A DNA stretch of 64,000 nucleotides from Rhodoblastus acidophilus. Lineage in GTDB: Bacteria > Pseudomonadota > Alphaproteobacteria > Rhizobiales > Beijerinckiaceae. The notes beneath the pieces are model-generated. The model made no database searches and had not been told where the DNA came from. It saw only the letters and a list, made by a program, of their open reading frames with translations. Where the stretch lies: contig NZ_FYDG01000002.1 in the NCBI RefSeq assembly GCF_900187365.1, forward strand, positions 580,662 through 644,661, given 5' to 3'. Position numbers and translations under genes: made by a program. Below are positions 28,745 through 39,639 of the stretch, piece by piece (position 1 is the stretch's first letter; each line of letters begins with the position of its first letter).

Positions 28745-30397
28745 ATGAATTTCGACTATTGCATCGTCGGCGGCGGCTCGGCGGGCGCGGCGCTGGCGGC
28801 GCGATTGAGCGAGGACCCCGACGTCTCCGTCTGCCTGCTGGAGGCGGGCGGGCGCGGCGACAGTCTGCTGGTGCGCCTGCCCGCCGCCACCGTGGCCATG
28901 ATTTCGGGACGCCCGAAGCTCAACAACTGGGCGCTGTGGACCACGCGGCAAGCCGGCCTCAACCGGCGCAAAGGTTTTCAGCCGCGCGGCAAGGCGCTGG
29001 GCGGCTCCTCGGCGATCAACGCCATGCTGTACATTCGCGGCCACCGCGCCGATTACGACGGCTGGGCGCGCAACGGCTGCCCCGGCTGGGGCTGGGACGA
29101 CGTGCTGCCCTATTTCCTCAAGGCCGAAAAAAACATCCGCCCGGACGCGCTGCACGGCGGCGCCGGCCCGCTGCATGTGTCCGACCAGCGCGCGCCCCGC
29201 CCGATCTCCAAGGCTTTCGTCGCCGCCGCCGCGGCCTGCGGCCACCGCGTCCGCGACGATTTCAACCGGGGCGAGACCGAAGGCGTCGGCCTCTATCAGG
29301 TCACCCAATTCCACGACGCGCAGCGGCGGGGCGAGCGTTGTTCGGCCGCCGCCGCCTATCTCCATCCCCTGAAAAACCGCCCCAATCTGGCGGTGCTGAC
29401 CGAAACGCGCGCCACCAAAATCCTGTTCGAGGGCAAGCGGGCCGTCGGCGTCGCCTGCGTGCAGGGCGGGGTCGAGCGGCAGGTGATGGCGAGCCGCGAA
29501 GTCATCCTCAGCGCCGGCGCCTTCGGCTCGCCCCATCTGCTGCAATTGTCCGGCGTCGGCCGCTCCGAGGACATTCGCCCGCACGGCCTCGCCATGGTCC
29601 ACGAATCGCCCGGCGTCGGCCAGAACCTGCAGGACCATCTCGATTTCATCCTGTCCTGGACGACCGCCGACGCCAACAATTTCGGCATCAGCCTCGCCGC
29701 CGCGCGCAATCTCGTCGGCCATATAAAAAGCTGGCGGCGCGAGCGCGGCGGCATGCTCGCCACGCCCTTCTCCGAGGGCGCCGGCTTCCTCAAGACGCGC
29801 CCCGACCTCGACCGTCCCGACGCGCAACTGCATTTCGTGATCGGCATCGTCGACAATCACGCCCGGCGCCTGCATCTCGGCCATGGCTTCTGCCTGCACG
29901 TTTGCGCGCTGCACCCGTTTTCGCGCGGGCGGGTGTTTCCCAAAAACGCCAACCCGCTCGCCGCGCCCGGCATCGACCCGGCCTTTCTCTCCGACCGGCG
30001 CGACCTCGAAACGCTCATTCGCGGCGCGAAAATGGCGCGCGACATCGTGATGACCCCGCCGCTACAGCTTTTTTGCGGCGAAGAACTGTTCGGGGTGCGC
30101 GGCGGCATGACCGACGACGAATGGGAAACCCACATCCGCGCCCGCGCCGACACCATTTATCACCCCGTCGGAACCTGCCGCATGGGCGCGGACGCCGAAG
30201 CCGTGGTCGATCCCGAACTGCGCGTGCGCGGCGTCGAGGCCCTGCGCGTGGTGGACGCCTCGATCATGCCGACGCTGATCGGCGGCAACACCAACGCGCC
30301 GACGATCATGATCGCGGAAAAGGCGGCGGACATGATCCGCCAAAGCGCCAGCGGAACGTCGTCCGGCGCCGCGCATTACGCCTTGGCGGACGGTTGA
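28745..30397 (+). CDS. GMC family oxidoreductase (choline dehydrogenase-like)
   Basis: A 550-aa FAD flavoenzyme. The N-terminus has the dinucleotide motif FDYCIVGGGSAGAALAARLSEDP, then the GMC signatures RGKALGGSSAINAMLYIRG and SAGAFGSPHLLQLSGVG. The catalytic-His region is HPVGTCRMG near residue 475, with DASIMPTLIGGNTNAPTIMIAEKA at the C-terminus. Oxidises an alcohol to an aldehyde or acid; substrate not identifiable. Start chosen at ATG 28745 with AAAGGA upstream, rather than TTG 28724. Confidence 0.93.
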   Translation: MNFDYCIVGGGSAGAALAARLSEDPDVSVCLLEAGGRGDSLLVRLPAATVAMISGRPKLNNWALWTTRQAGLNRRKGFQPRGKALGGSSAINAMLYIRGHRADYDGWARNGCPGWGWDDVLPYFLKAEKNIRPDALHGGAGPLHVSDQRAPRPISKAFVAAAAACGHRVRDDFNRGETEGVGLYQVTQFHDAQRRGERCSAAAAYLHPLKNRPNLAVLTETRATKILFEGKRAVGVACVQGGVERQVMASREVILSAGAFGSPHLLQLSGVGRSEDIRPHGLAMVHESPGVGQNLQDHLDFILSWTTADANNFGISLAAARNLVGHIKSWRRERGGMLATPFSEGAGFLKTRPDLDRPDAQLHFVIGIVDNHARRLHLGHGFCLHVCALHPFSRGRVFPKNANPLAAPGIDPAFLSDRRDLETLIRGAKMARDIVMTPPLQLFCGEELFGVRGGMTDDEWETHIRARADTIYHPVGTCRMGADAEAVVDPELRVRGVEALRVVDASIMPTLIGGNTNAPTIMIAEKAADMIRQSASGTSSGAAHYALADG

Positions 30398-30428
30398 TCG
30401 CCCCGCGCGAATCCGCGAATTTGGCGAC

Positions 30429-31649
30429 ATGAATTGGGCAATCTGGAGCATAGCCGGGGTCGCGACCGCCGGCGTCATCTTGCGGCCGTTCCGCTGGAAC
30501 GAGGCGATCTGGGCTGTGGCGGGAGCCGCTGTGCTGGTGCTCGCCGGCCTGCTGCCGGTGGCGGCGGCCTGGAGCGGAATTTCCAAAAGCGCCGATGTCG
30601 CCATGTTCCTGACCGGCATGATGCTGCTGTCGGAAGTCGCGCGGCGCGAGGGTCTGTTCGACTTCCTCGCCGCCGAAGCGGCCAAGCTCGCCAACGGATC
30701 GGCCAAAAAACTGTTCCTGCTGGTCTATCTGGTCGGGGTCCTCGTCACCGTCTTTCTCTCCAACGATGCGACCGCCGTGGTCCTGACCCCGGCTGTGTTC
30801 GCGGCGACGCAGGCGGCGCGGATCGAAAAGCCCCTGCCCTATCTCTATCTCTGCGCCTTCGTGGCCAATGCGGCGAGCTTCGTGCTGCCAATCTCCAACC
30901 CGGCCAATCTGGTGGTCTATGGCGGCGGCCTGCCGCCGTTGCTCGACTGGCTGCGCATGTTCGGCCTGCCCTCGCTGGCCGCCATCGCGGTCACCTACGC
31001 CGCCTTGCGCTTCGCCCTGCGCCATGAACTCAGGACGCCCATCGCCGCGCCCGCCGCCTCGCCGGAGCTGACCGGCTGCGGCAAACTCGCCGCCTGCGGC
31101 GTCGCGGCGACCGCCCTGGTCCTGCTCGCCGCCTCGGCGCGCGGGGCCGACCTCGGCGCGCCCACCCTTGGCGCGGGCGCCGCCACCACCCTGCTGGTGC
31201 TGCTGGCGCGCCGCGCCAACCCGCTGCCGATGCTGCGCGATATTCAATGGGGCGTGCTGCCGCTGGTGGCCGGCCTGTTCGTGCTGGTCGAGGCGCTCGA
31301 CCGCACCGGCGTGACCGCCGCCCTGTCGCGCGCGCTGCGGCAGGCGCCAGACTGGGCCAGCGGCGCGACGCTCGCGCTGGCCGCGAACCTCGTCAACAAC
31401 CTGCCGGCCGGGCTGGTCGCGGCGAGCGCGGCGCAGCAGGCCGCCAGCCCGCCGGACGTCACCGCCGCGCTGCTGATCGGCGTCGATCTCGGACCGAATC
31501 TTTCGGTCACGGGATCGCTCGCAACCATTCTCTGGCTCGCGGTGTTGCGGCGGGAGAACCAAAGCGTGCGCGACCGGGATTTCTTTCTGCTGGGGCTTGC
31601 GGCCATGCCCCCGGCCCTGATCGCGGCGCTGGCGGCGGCGCTGATTTAG
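30429..31649 (+). CDS. ArsB-like arsenite/anion membrane carrier
   Basis: A 406-aa polytopic inner-membrane protein of the ArsB/NhaD superfamily. Family-type motifs are FLSNDATAVVLTPAV and FVANAASFVLPISNPANLVVYG, plus a repeated NNLPAGLVA and GVDLGPNLSVTGSLATIL in the second half, as expected for an inverted-repeat carrier. Arsenite export is the best guess, but no arsR, arsC or other resistance gene is next to it, so another anion is possible. It is followed after 9 bp by a DMT-type membrane protein. Confidence 0.83.
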   Translation: MNWAIWSIAGVATAGVILRPFRWNEAIWAVAGAAVLVLAGLLPVAAAWSGISKSADVAMFLTGMMLLSEVARREGLFDFLAAEAAKLANGSAKKLFLLVYLVGVLVTVFLSNDATAVVLTPAVFAATQAARIEKPLPYLYLCAFVANAASFVLPISNPANLVVYGGGLPPLLDWLRMFGLPSLAAIAVTYAALRFALRHELRTPIAAPAASPELTGCGKLAACGVAATALVLLAASARGADLGAPTLGAGAATTLLVLLARRANPLPMLRDIQWGVLPLVAGLFVLVEALDRTGVTAALSRALRQAPDWASGATLALAANLVNNLPAGLVAASAAQQAASPPDVTAALLIGVDLGPNLSVTGSLATILWLAVLRRENQSVRDRDFFLLGLAAMPPALIAALAAALI

Positions 31650-31658
31650 GGAGTTTCC

Positions 31659-32114
31659 ATGCAGAACGACAACGCGATCTGGATTTACGCGCTGATCATC
31701 GTTTCCGGCCTGTTGCAGGCCTGGGGGCCGCCGATGAACGGCGCGCTGCGCGTCGCGCTGGTCAATCCCTGGCTCGCCAGCCTGGTGTCGTTCCTGCCCA
31801 TCGTCGCGCTGCTCGCCTGTGTCTTCATCTGCCTGCCGCACCCGCTGCCCGGCGGAAAAGACATCGCCGCCATGCCCTGGTGGGCGCCGCTCGGCGGGGT
31901 GATCGGCGCTTTCGCGGTGGTCGCCGGCCTGATGTTCGTGGACAAGGTCGGCGCCGGCGCCTTCGCGGGCCTGCTGATCACCGCCAACTTCCTGATGTCG
32001 CTGGCCATCGACCGCTTCGGCTGGTTCGGCATGCCCGTGCATGAACTGACCGGCGGACGCGTGCTCGGCGCGGCGCTGATGGTCGGCGGCATCGCGCTGA
32101 TCACGCGGTCTTGA
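31659..32114 (+). CDS. DMT superfamily YdcZ-type (DUF606) membrane protein
   Basis: A 151-aa protein with about five hydrophobic helices. The family pattern is visible in the ending (ANFLMSLAIDRFGWFGMPVHELTGGRVLGAALMVGGI) and in the first helices (IVSGLLQAWGPPMNGALR). Half-size DMT proteins usually pair as dimers. Cotranscription with the ArsB-like carrier is likely given 9-bp spacing. Substrate unknown. Confidence 0.8.
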   Translation: MQNDNAIWIYALIIVSGLLQAWGPPMNGALRVALVNPWLASLVSFLPIVALLACVFICLPHPLPGGKDIAAMPWWAPLGGVIGAFAVVAGLMFVDKVGAGAFAGLLITANFLMSLAIDRFGWFGMPVHELTGGRVLGAALMVGGIALITRS

Positions 32115-32232
32115 ACGCGGCGGCCCGCCGGGACGGACCGCCGCTCGCCATTGTCAGCCCGCGGCGGATGGACGACACGCCAATGGCCCGCTTGTACAGA
32201 ACTGGGTGTGTCGCTCCGCTCGCAGCGAACAC

Positions 32233-32460
32233 TTAAAGTTTGAACGTGTTCTTCAAAATGTCGAACAGTTCGCGCGCAGAGCTTTCATCCAGCTGAAACG
32301 TCTGGCTTGTCTTTCCAGGAATTTTGCGCGACAGACTCCCACATGTGTTGAACTGAACAAACATTGCGCCATCTCGATCAAACACCGTGTAGCTGGCGTC
32401 AACGGCGTCTTGAGCCCTGGTCGTCAAATCCTCGCGTACGAATGTCTTAATCAAAACCAT
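32233..32460 (-). CDS. Small hypothetical protein (75 aa)
   Basis: A 75-aa soluble protein beginning MVLIKTFVREDLTTRAQDAVDASYTVFDRDG, with beta-rich then helical pattern (SSARELFDILKNTF). I recall similar uncharacterised small proteins in Rhizobiales, but no function is known to me. The ATG at 32460 has GGGAG six bases upstream. That site is embedded in a long hairpin (32468-32506), which suggests translational control. It lies 74 bp downstream of the lysyl-tRNA synthetase stop. Confidence 0.65.
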   Translation of the reverse strand: MVLIKTFVREDLTTRAQDAVDASYTVFDRDGAMFVQFNTCGSLSRKIPGKTSQTFQLDESSARELFDILKNTFKL

Positions 32461-32467
32461 TTTCGTC

Positions 32468-32506
32468 TCCCGCAACGCCAAACGATCTTAATCGTTTGGC
32501 GCGGGA
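32468..32506 (-). promoter_or_regulatory. Hairpin that would sequester the ribosome-binding site
   Basis: On the minus strand TCCCG-CGCCAAACGAT-TAAG-ATCGTTTGGCG-TTG-CGGGA forms an 11-bp perfect stem, then a 3-base bulge, then five more pairs. The last arm contains most of the GGGAG ribosome-binding site of the 75-aa gene. No T-run follows, so it is not a standard terminator. Confidence 0.6.
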
Positions 32507-32534
32507 CGGAACAATGGGATTCTTGAACTCCAGT

Positions 32535-34214
32535 TTAGGCGGCGTCGGTCTTCAAAAATTTCCCCGCCAGCGCGTCCGCTATCAGCGCCCGCGTGTTGTC
32601 GAGGCCGTAGAGCGCGGCGAACGAGCCGAAGCGCGGGCCGCGATCCTCGCCCAGCAGCACCTGATACAGCATGTTGAACCAGTCGTTCGACACGCCGGGA
32701 CGCTCGGGCGTCGCCCCCTTGGCCGAAAAATTCTGGTAACGCGGGATCGGGCGGGCGATGTCGTACAGCAGCGTCTGGATGTCTTCGGCGCTGGCCTCCG
32801 CCGGCAGCGCGGCCAAAGCGTCGGAAAGCTGCTCCAGCGCCGCGCGCTCGACCTCGTCGGCGGCCCGATAAACCTTCTTCGGCTTCACGAAATCGCGGAA
32901 ATACAGCACCGCATAGCCGATCATCTTGTCGAGGCGCGGATATTTTTCCGGGCTGGCGGCGGGCGCGTAGCGGCGCACGAAGCCCCACAGCACCGCCGGG
33001 TCTTCGCTGTTGGCCACCGCCGCGAGATTGAGCAGCATGGCGAAGCTGATCGCCGTTCCCTTGCCGCCCGCCTCATGCGCGATGAATTCCGGCGCCGGCG
33101 GCTCGCCGGAATGAATGTGCCACACGGCGTTGCCGAGCCGGTTCTTGGCGTCCTGGCGCGGATAGGCGTCGAGAAACGCCAGATATTCGTCCACCGCGCG
33201 CGGGATCACGTCGAAATAGAGCTTTTTGGCCTCGCGCGGCTTCCAATACATGAAAAAGGCGAGGCTTTCCGGGCTGGCGTAGGTCAGCCATTGCTCGATG
33301 GTGATGCCATTGCCCTTGGATTTCGAAATCTTCTGGCTGTTCTCGTCGAGGAACAGCTCGTAATTGAAACCTTCCGGCGGCGCGCCGTCGAGCGCGCGGA
33401 CGATTGCGCCGGAAAGCTTGACGGAATCGATCAAATCCTTGCCGGCCATCTCGTAATCGACGCCGAGCGCGCACCAGCGCATCGCCCAGTCGGGCTTCCA
33501 TTGCAGCTTGCAGGCGCCGCCGGTGACCGGGGTTTCGAACCGCTCGCCGGTGTCGGGATCGCGCCAGGCGATCAGTCCGCGCGCCACATCCACTTCGTCG
33601 AGCGCCACCTGCATCACGATGCGGGTGCGCGGATGGATCGGCAGGAACGGCGAATAGGTCGAGGCGCGCTCGGCGCGCAGCGACGGCAGCATGATCTTCT
33701 GCACGGCGTCGTAGCGCGCCAACATTTTCAACAACGTCGCGTCGAACCGGCCGGAGGTGTAATATTCGGTCGAGGAGCCGAACTCGTATTTAAACCCGAA
33801 ATGGTCGAGGAACGAGCGCAGGCGCGCGTTATTATGCTCGCCAAAGCTTGGATATTTGCCGAACGGGTCCGGCACTTCCGTCAAGGGCTTGCCGAGATGC
33901 GCCGCCACCAGCTCCTTGTTGGGAATATTGTCCGGCACTTTGCGCAGGCCGTCGAGATCGTCGGAAAACGCCAGCAGGCGGGTGGCGATCTGGCCGCCGG
34001 TCAAGGTTTCAAACGCGTGGCGCACCATGGTCGTGCGCGCGACCTCGCCGAACGTGCCGATGTGCGGAAGTCCCGACGGGCCGTAGCCCGTCTCGAACAA
34101 CACCTGTTTCTGACCGGTGCGCTCGACCCGGGCCACGAGTTTCTTCGCCTCCTCGAACGGCCAGGCGTTCGAGGTTTTGGCGAACTGGGCGAGTTCGGAC
34201 GCAGGATCGGTCAT
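32535..34214 (-). CDS. lysK: Lysyl-tRNA synthetase, class I
   Basis: Charges tRNA-Lys. This is the archaeal-type class I enzyme: a HIGH-like signature ([12 protein letters not shown], residues 46 on) and a KMSKS-like loop ([16 protein letters not shown], about residue 290) are present, and no class II motifs. The 559-aa length is typical. The start is ATG 34214 ([14 protein letters not shown]); the open frame extends 31 codons further without a start signal. Class I LysRS is common in alphaproteobacteria. Confidence 0.95.
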   Translation of the reverse strand: MTDPASELAQFAKTSNAWPFEEAKKLVARVERTGQKQVLFETGYGPSGLPHIGTFGEVARTTMVRHAFETLTGGQIATRLLAFSDDLDGLRKVPDNIPNKELVAAHLGKPLTEVPDPFGKYPSFGEHNNARLRSFLDHFGFKYEFGSSTEYYTSGRFDATLLKMLARYDAVQKIMLPSLRAERASTYSPFLPIHPRTRIVMQVALDEVDVARGLIAWRDPDTGERFETPVTGGACKLQWKPDWAMRWCALGVDYEMAGKDLIDSVKLSGAIVRALDGAPPEGFNYELFLDENSQKISKSKGNGITIEQWLTYASPESLAFFMYWKPREAKKLYFDVIPRAVDEYLAFLDAYPRQDAKNRLGNAVWHIHSGEPPAPEFIAHEAGGKGTAISFAMLLNLAAVANSEDPAVLWGFVRRYAPAASPEKYPRLDKMIGYAVLYFRDFVKPKKVYRAADEVERAALEQLSDALAALPAEASAEDIQTLLYDIARPIPRYQNFSAKGATPERPGVSNDWFNMLYQVLLGEDRGPRFGSFAALYGLDNTRALIADALAGKFLKTDAA

Positions 34215-34350
34215 TTGCAAGATTTTCCGCACGCAGACTGAAAGTGAAGCCCGCTTCTTAGAACGGCGACGCGCCCGTGAAAACCCGCATCTTGCGCCGC
34301 GCCGCAAGATCGTCGAAAAAACACCTCAATCTCAGCCGTGGGGAGCGGAT

Positions 34351-34692
34351 TTGGCCCTCATCTACAAAATCATTCCGGCCTCCGACTGGGCCGCCGCCGA
34401 ACAGACCGGCGTCTTCGCGGGATCGCCGGTCGATCTGCAGGACGGATTCATCCATTTCTCCACCGCCGGGCAGGTCGAGGAAACCGCCGCCAAACATTTC
34501 GCCGGCCAAACGGGCCTGCTGCTGATCGCCTTCGACGAGGCCGAGCTCGGGGACAAGCTGATCTTCGAGCCCTCGCGCGGGGGCGCTTTGTTCCCGCATC
34601 TCTACGCGCCGCTCAAGACCGCGCTGGCGCGTTCGGTCCACCCCCTCCCCCTGCGCGATGGCGCCCACGACTTTTGCGGATTGCTGGCATGA
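34351..34692 (+). CDS. DUF952 family protein
   Basis: A 113-aa protein of the DUF952 family ([48 protein letters not shown]). The fold is related to ADP-ribosyltransferase-like proteins, but no activity is established. Start is TTG with GGGAG five bases upstream; the larger open frame upstream overlaps lysK antisense. Its stop overlaps the pyrD start (ATGA), a coupling seen in other Rhizobiales. Confidence 0.88.
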   Translation: MALIYKIIPASDWAAAEQTGVFAGSPVDLQDGFIHFSTAGQVEETAAKHFAGQTGLLLIAFDEAELGDKLIFEPSRGGALFPHLYAPLKTALARSVHPLPLRDGAHDFCGLLA

Positions 34693-35759
34693 CGGCTATG
34701 TTCGATTCCCTCCTGCCGCTGCTGCGGGGCCTGGACCCTGAGCGCGCGCATAATCTCACCATCTTCGGCCTGGCGAACCTGCCGCTGCCGCCGGCCCTGG
34801 AGGACGATCCGCTGCTCGCGCAAAACGTGTTCGGCCTGGATTTTCCCAATCCGGTCGGCATGGCCGCCGGCTTCGACAAGGAAGCCAAGGTCCCGGACGC
34901 GCTGCTCAAGCTCGGCTTCGGCTTCACGGAAGTCGGCACGCTCACGCCGCGCCCGCAGCCGGGCAACGCCAAGCCGCGCCTGTTCCGCCTGCCCGAGGAT
35001 CGCGGCGTCATCAACCGCTTCGGCTTCAACAACGCCGGCCATTTACGCGCGAGAGAGCGTTTGCTGAGACGGGCGGCGCGGGGCGGCGTGGTCGGCGTCA
35101 ATATCGGCGCCAACAAGGATTCGACCGACCGCGCCGCCGATTATGTGGCGGGCGTGAAAACTTTCGCGGATCTGGCCAGCTATTTCACCGTCAACATTTC
35201 CTCGCCCAACACGCCGGGCCTGCGCGACCTGCAACAGGCCGGCGCGCTCGACGACCTGTTGGCCCGGGTGATCGCGGCGCGCGACGAGGCGGCGGACGAT
35301 CTGCCGCGCCGCCCGGTCTTGCTGAAAATCGCGCCGGACCTGACCCTGCACGATCTCGACGACGTGGTGCGCGTCGCGCGCGAAAGAGGCGTCGATGGCA
35401 TGATCGTCTCCAACACCACTTTGGCCCGGCCGGATTCGCTGCGCGGCGAGGCGCAGGGCGAAACCGGCGGTCTGTCCGGCGCGCCGCTGTTCACGCTGGC
35501 CACCCGGATGCTGGCCCAGACTTTTACGCGCGTCGAGGGGCAGTTTCCGCTGATCGGCGTCGGCGGCGTAGACTCGCCGGAGGCGGCCTGGGCCAAGATC
35601 GAGGCCGGCGCCAGCCTGATCCAGCTCTATTCGGCGCTGGTGTTCGAGGGGTTGGGGCTGGTCGGGCGGATCAAGCAGGGCCTGATCGAACGGCTGCGCG
35701 CCCGCAAGCTCGACGGCGTCGGTCCGGCTGTGGGCTCGGCCGTCAGCGACTGGCTGTGA
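34689..35759 (+). CDS. pyrD: Dihydroorotate dehydrogenase (quinone), class 2
   Basis: Membrane-associated FMN enzyme of pyrimidine synthesis that reduces quinone. The 356-aa protein has the N-terminal helical extension ([21 protein letters not shown]) that marks class 2 enzymes, the [13 protein letters not shown] motif, NRFGFNNAG, and the active-site region [16 protein letters not shown] with its catalytic Ser. The C-terminus has [33 protein letters not shown]. Overlaps DUF952 upstream and the convergent glycosyltransferase by 17 bp. Confidence 0.97.
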   Translation: MTAMFDSLLPLLRGLDPERAHNLTIFGLANLPLPPALEDDPLLAQNVFGLDFPNPVGMAAGFDKEAKVPDALLKLGFGFTEVGTLTPRPQPGNAKPRLFRLPEDRGVINRFGFNNAGHLRARERLLRRAARGGVVGVNIGANKDSTDRAADYVAGVKTFADLASYFTVNISSPNTPGLRDLQQAGALDDLLARVIAARDEAADDLPRRPVLLKIAPDLTLHDLDDVVRVARERGVDGMIVSNTTLARPDSLRGEAQGETGGLSGAPLFTLATRMLAQTFTRVEGQFPLIGVGGVDSPEAAWAKIEAGASLIQLYSALVFEGLGLVGRIKQGLIERLRARKLDGVGPAVGSAVSDWL

Positions 35760-37242
35760 CCGGCGGAAGCAACAGCAGATCCGCGCGCCATTGATAATGG
35801 CTGAAGCCGAACACGCCGGGCGCTGCGAACGCGCGCCGCGGCGCCGTTCGCAGCGCGGGATAAGCTTTGAAAATCAGCTCGTCGCGTCGGGTGTGGGTCA
35901 AGATCGCCACCCCGCCCGTCCCCGCGCATTGGCTGACATCCACTGGCCTCGACCATTCCGCGTGGTCGAAATCGACGTAACGCGGACGGCTGCGGAGCCA
36001 CAAAACGGTCGAAGCCCCCAGCGCGGCCTCCGCAATCACCACGCACTTGACCGGCCCGCGCGCGTGCGAGTCCCAAAACTCCGTGACGGCGGCGGCCAGC
36101 CGGCGCGAGTCGGCGGCGTAAAACGTCAGCGGACGGCCGATCGCGGCCCCGACGGCGTCGGCGATATAGAGATAGGCCACGAAGGCGGCGGCCGCGACGC
36201 CGGAGAACAGCACGATCTTGCCGGCGATCAGGCTTTCCCCACGCGGGGCGGCGGGCGCGCCGGGAAACAGCAGGCTCAACCCAACCGCGCAGGATGAGGC
36301 CAACGGCAAGGCCCACAGCGGTTGCGCGACCTGATGCGTGGCGATGACCGCCGCCGCCATGGTCACGGAAGGGCCAAAGGCGAGGATCGCTGCGATGACC
36401 GCCGTCTCGTCGCGCCAAGCGATCCGATGCAGCGCGACGCCATAAACGCGCGTCACGATCACAAGAAGGGCGGCGGGCGCGGCGAACAGGACGAACTGAC
36501 CGACCAAGAGATTGAACGCGCTGAGGGCGACGCCGGAAGCCTCCACGACTTTGTGGCCCCGCAGCGCATAATCCGCCGCGGCGCCGCCGCTGCGCAGCAG
36601 GTCCAGCACATGCGGCGTCAGGATGGCGGCGCAGATGACAAGGGCGACATAAGTCATTCCCCTGCGGAATACCGATCGGTAGCGCCGCACGACGAGGCAC
36701 AGCAGAAACAGGCACGCCAACAGCAACGCCAGCTCATATTTCACCAGAAGCCCCAGGCCAGCCGCGACGCCCAGACATACGGCGTCGCGCCCCCGCTCGC
36801 GCTCAAAGTAGGAGAGACCGTAATAAAGCGTCGCCGCCCAGAACGGCGCGAGCATGGAATTGTGGTTGACCTGCACCGCGAAAAACGTCGCCGCGAGCGA
36901 AATCAGGAACAGCATGACCGCGACCGCCGCCGTCGGCGGCCCGCCGTAAAGCCGGGCCGCCCGCCACACATAGACGGCTGCGACGGCCATGCCGACCTGG
37001 CTCATCAGCAACAGCAGGAAGATCGGCGCATGGCCGACGCCGAGCACGCCCCGGATCATCAGCGACAGCAAGGGCGGGTGGCGGGCGGAGCCGAGAGACG
37101 GCTCGTCGCCCCAATAGGCCGCCTCAAGCGTATCCTGATGCAGGTTTCCGACCAGCAGCGCCGGCGCGACCGACCAGATCAGGGCGTGCGCGGCGGCGGC
37201 GCGCGCGACCGGCGATATCCACAAGGCCCAGGGTCGATCCAT
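35743..37242 (-). CDS. GT39/ArnT-like membrane glycosyltransferase
   Basis: A 499-aa polytopic protein with about ten hydrophobic helices. The first loop carries [18 protein letters not shown], the acidic pattern (E/D near H-PP) of PMT/ArnT-type polyprenol-phosphate-dependent glycosyltransferases. [23 protein letters not shown] and [11 protein letters not shown] follow the family. The donor is probably a lipid-linked sugar; the acceptor is unknown. It follows the zapA unit and ends against pyrD. Confidence 0.83.
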   Translation of the reverse strand: MDRPWALWISPVARAAAAHALIWSVAPALLVGNLHQDTLEAAYWGDEPSLGSARHPPLLSLMIRGVLGVGHAPIFLLLLMSQVGMAVAAVYVWRAARLYGGPPTAAVAVMLFLISLAATFFAVQVNHNSMLAPFWAATLYYGLSYFERERGRDAVCLGVAAGLGLLVKYELALLLACLFLLCLVVRRYRSVFRRGMTYVALVICAAILTPHVLDLLRSGGAAADYALRGHKVVEASGVALSAFNLLVGQFVLFAAPAALLVIVTRVYGVALHRIAWRDETAVIAAILAFGPSVTMAAAVIATHQVAQPLWALPLASSCAVGLSLLFPGAPAAPRGESLIAGKIVLFSGVAAAAFVAYLYIADAVGAAIGRPLTFYAADSRRLAAAVTEFWDSHARGPVKCVVIAEAALGASTVLWLRSRPRYVDFDHAEWSRPVDVSQCAGTGGVAILTHTRRDELIFKAYPALRTAPRRAFAAPGVFGFSHYQWRADLLLLPPVTASR

Positions 37243-37297
37243 GCCGAGCTCCGCGACGCCCGAGGCGGGACGCGCGCGGGAGAGGCGGATGTCAAAT

Positions 37298-37380
37298 GCG
37301 CGAGGCGCGGGACCGGTTCAGGGTCCGGCCCCTCATCGGGAGCTTTTGCGGTTCGGCCGAAGCGGCTCGACGCCTCGCGC
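37298..37380 (-). ncRNA. Structured segment after zapA, possible small RNA
   Basis: A perfect 10-bp stem (GCGCGAGGCG at 37371-37380 with its partner at 37298-37307, minus strand) closes a 63-base region that can itself form a GGG-CCGG/CCGG-T-CCC hairpin. It begins one base after the zapA stop. In many proteobacteria 6S RNA lies exactly downstream of zapA, but I could not recognise the 6S consensus, so the identity is open. Confidence 0.3.
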
Positions 37381-37381
37381 G

Positions 37382-37741
37382 CTAGCTTTGGTTCAGCGCC
37401 TTGATCGCGGCGGCGACCCTGGCCGTGGCCTTGTCGAGCATTTTCGCGGCCCATTCGGCCTGTTCCTGCCGGCGCAGCTGCGCCGTCTCGACCTCGGCGC
37501 GGGCCGTTTCCACGGCCTCCCGCGCTTCCGCCGCCTGCTTCCTCGCGACGAAAAGCTCGTCGGCCAGCGTGATCGCCGCCATCATCACAATGCGCTGGTC
37601 GCCGATCTCGCCGAAGGCGCCGCGCAACTCGTCGATCTTGGCCTGGACCGTCTGCGCCAGCCCTTCGATATGCGCCTCCTCGCCCTCCTCGCAGGCCATG
37701 CGATAGGTGCGGCCGGCTATCGTCACCACCGCCTGGGCCAT
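37382..37741 (-). CDS. zapA: Cell division protein ZapA
   Basis: Stabilises FtsZ protofilaments at the division ring. The 119-aa product has the N-terminal ZapA domain (AQAVVTIAGRTYRMACEEGEEAHIEGLAQTVQ) and a long coiled-coil C-terminus (ADELFVARKQAAEAREAVETARAEVETAQLRRQEQ). The start ATG at 37741 overlaps the DUF4164 stop by one base (TGATG). This pair is the standard Rhizobiales arrangement. Confidence 0.93.
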   Translation of the reverse strand: MAQAVVTIAGRTYRMACEEGEEAHIEGLAQTVQAKIDELRGAFGEIGDQRIVMMAAITLADELFVARKQAAEAREAVETARAEVETAQLRRQEQAEWAAKMLDKATARVAAAIKALNQS

Positions 37742-38130
37742 CACGACTCTCCCCGCGCGGTGGCGAGAATGGCCCGCACCGCGGCGCTGGCCCGTTCGAC
37801 CCGCCGCGCCGCCTCGATCTGATTGTCCTGCAGCGTGTCGATGCGCTCGTTGGCGGCGTCCAGCGCCTGCGCCAGCCGCGACCGGTCCTCCTGCAAGGCG
37901 GAATATTCGGCCTCCTGATCCGACAATTGCATGCGGCGGTCGGTGTGCCGGCTGACGGCGCGGTCGAGCGCCTCCAGGGCGGTCTCCAGCCGCCGCAGCG
38001 CCGCCGCCGCCAGATCTTCGGCGGAAGGCGGCGGCTCCGGCGCGGAGGGGACGGGCGAATGCGCCTCGGCGCCGGACGCAGGTCCCGAATGCGGACTGGG
38101 GGAATCGATCGGCAGTGCGGACACGTTCAA
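37741..38130 (-). CDS. DUF4164 family coiled-coil protein
   Basis: A 129-aa protein with a Pro/Ser-rich N-terminus (about 1-38) and a coiled-coil remainder (LRRLETALEALDRAVSRH, then LSDQEAEYSALQEDRSRLAQALDAANERIDTLQDNQIEA). It always accompanies zapA in this lineage, so a role in cell division is inferred. Coupled to zapA by stop-start overlap. Confidence 0.88.
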   Translation of the reverse strand: MNVSALPIDSPSPHSGPASGAEAHSPVPSAPEPPPSAEDLAAAALRRLETALEALDRAVSRHTDRRMQLSDQEAEYSALQEDRSRLAQALDAANERIDTLQDNQIEAARRVERASAAVRAILATARGES

Positions 38131-38559
38131 ACTTTCGTCGCGAATCCCCGGCGGAGGACGTTAACGACAATTTAGCAAAGTCGCGCGCCGCGCCAAGGGG
38201 CGCTGGGCGAGAACCGCGCGGCGCCGCTGCGGCGCCTGTTTAACATGCAGAATCGCGCCCGAGCGGCAAACCCGGCGAATCCCGCCGAAATCCTATTAAA
38301 ATCCGCTTGGATGCGTTGACAGCGAAGGGCGAACTGCTATCAACCCCCTCGTACTTTCGTTTATGCCGATGATCTCGCAGCAAGCAGAATCCGTCCCATA
38401 TGATGAAACCGGCGGCAATTCTCCGGCCTGGACCGATGAACAACGTTGCGTCAGACTGTGCAAAGAGATTAAAGGCCAGTCAGAAATCGAAGCGGGGCTG
38501 AGGCCTGCGCTTCAGAGGCGGGCCGCCCCCATGGCCCTATCCCCAAAGGAGCGAAACGC
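38131..38559. other. 429-bp gap between DUF4164 and gap
   Basis: Relatives usually carry tkt (transketolase) here, but no such gene is present. The stretch holds the probable gap promoter (38316-38343) and a long untranslated leader of about 200 bases. Short frames here lack ribosome-binding sites. Confidence 0.5.
38316..38343 (+). promoter_or_regulatory. Probable housekeeping promoter of gap
   Basis: TTGACA (perfect -35) is followed after 16 bases by TATCAA, a four-of-six match to the -10 consensus. It is about 215 bp upstream of the gap start codon, giving a long leader. Confidence 0.5.
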
Positions 38560-39567
<1,008 letters not shown>

Positions 39568-39579
39568 GCCTGAATTTGA

Positions 39580-39607
39580 GGCGCGCCCGACCGGGCGCGC
39601 CTTTTTT
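39580..39607 (+). terminator. Intrinsic terminator between gap and pgk
   Basis: A perfect 9-bp stem (GGCGCGCCC/GGGCGCGCC) with GACC loop ends in six T residues, 13 bases past the gap stop. It should partly or fully separate gap from pgk expression. Confidence 0.9.
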
Positions 39608-39639
39608 CTGACCCGTTCTCCAGCCGCCGCGAGTCAATA

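Noticed and set aside
32206..32526. 106-codon plus-strand frame over the 75-aa gene
   Set aside because: No ribosome-binding site; it is antisense to a gene with a good start signal and regulatory hairpin.
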